A DNA stretch of 64,000 nucleotides from Mesorhizobium shangrilense (GTDB lineage: Bacteria > Pseudomonadota > Alphaproteobacteria > Rhizobiales > Rhizobiaceae): assembly GCF_028826155.1 (NCBI RefSeq), contig NZ_JAQGPN010000001.1:1927501-1991500 (forward strand), read 5' to 3'. Each line of letters starts with the position of its first letter. Within the stretch, counting starts at the first letter, position 1. Position numbers and translations under genes: made by a program. Shown in pieces: positions 63,992 through 64,000 of this stretch. The notes beneath the pieces are model-generated. The model worked only from the letters and a program-made list of their open reading frames with translations. It did no database searches and had not been told where the DNA came from.

Positions 63992-64000
63992 ATGCCCGGA
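63992..64000 (+). CDS. Start of a plus-strand gene cut by the window edge
   Basis: ATG CCC GGA at the right edge, preceded by GGAGG (63979-63983) with 8-nt spacing. It is divergent from lgt. Only three codons are visible, so identity cannot be given. In related genomes a small UbiK/BMFP-type gene sits here; unverified. Confidence 0.35.

Overview
The window reads as chromosomal DNA of an alphaproteobacterium of the order Hyphomicrobiales (Rhizobiales), most like Mesorhizobium/Aminobacter-type Phyllobacteriaceae. The basis is the fused anthranilate synthase trpE(G) behind a Trp-rich leader peptide, the gene orders rplY-pth-ychF and petABC-apt, rhizobial-type families (DUF1285, DUF1344, DUF1059, AbrB-type membrane protein), GC-rich codon use and frequent ATGA/GTGA gene overlaps. 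No rRNA, tRNA, CRISPR array or intact transposon was recognised. Species assignment is inference.

Layout. 1-9.6 kb: end of an aspartoacylase-like gene, a PAP2 phosphatase, the trpL leader with attenuator and trpE(G), a cation diffusion facilitator, an SDR oxidoreductase, an AbrB-type membrane protein, a leucine-rich leader peptide with leuA, and an alpha/beta hydrolase overlapping leuA. 9.7-13.7 kb: single genes (membrane-anchored protein, phosphoesterase, Nudix, glutathionyl-hydroquinone reductase, GNAT). 13.8-20.6 kb: a minus-strand moxR-DUF58-BatA/DUF4159-vWA/GATase-like operon. 20.7-23.3 kb: DUF1285, CoA pyrophosphatase and CCA-adding enzyme. 23.3-27.6 kb: DUF1059, DUF1344, hemF, an L,D-transpeptidase, soxR with its operator, and trmL. 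27.7-33.2 kb: an accessory stretch with two ABC exporters and a Phd/VapC module, lying between trmL and petABC. 33.5-38.9 kb: petABC, apt, two MaoC-like genes and a CorA transporter. 39.1-44.5 kb: ychF, a second toxin-antitoxin pair, pth, rplY and a DEAD-box helicase. 44.7-50.8 kb: a TauE permease and a complete peptide-type ABC importer. 51.5-54.0 kb: metNIQ. 54.2-56.9 kb: chrBA behind a structured leader. 57.1-58.0 kb: an IS630 remnant and a lipoprotein gene. 58.2-64 kb: prs, then an lgt-methyltransferase-pgeF-M24 operon and a lipoprotein.

How the genes fit together. Much of the window is housekeeping: amino-acid synthesis with attenuation at two loci (Trp, Leu), the cytochrome bc1 complex, tRNA and ribosome maintenance, nucleotide and PRPP supply, lipoprotein and cell-wall maturation. 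Accessory material sits between blocks whose adjacency is usual in related genomes: toxin-antitoxin modules between pth and ychF and between trmL and petA, and an IS630 scar between chrA and prs.

The most interesting signals are non-coding. They are (1) a chrBA leader of about 75 nt that starts at a predicted transcription start, can form alternative stems and can bury its own ribosome binding site; (2) a perfect SoxR box inside a 19-bp-spacer promoter that points away from soxR, antisense to trmL, towards no recognisable gene; (3) a trpL whose start codon falls at the predicted transcription start; (4) a leuA leader peptide without a canonical terminator; and (5) an IclR-type operator upstream of the peptide ABC operon with no IclR gene in view.
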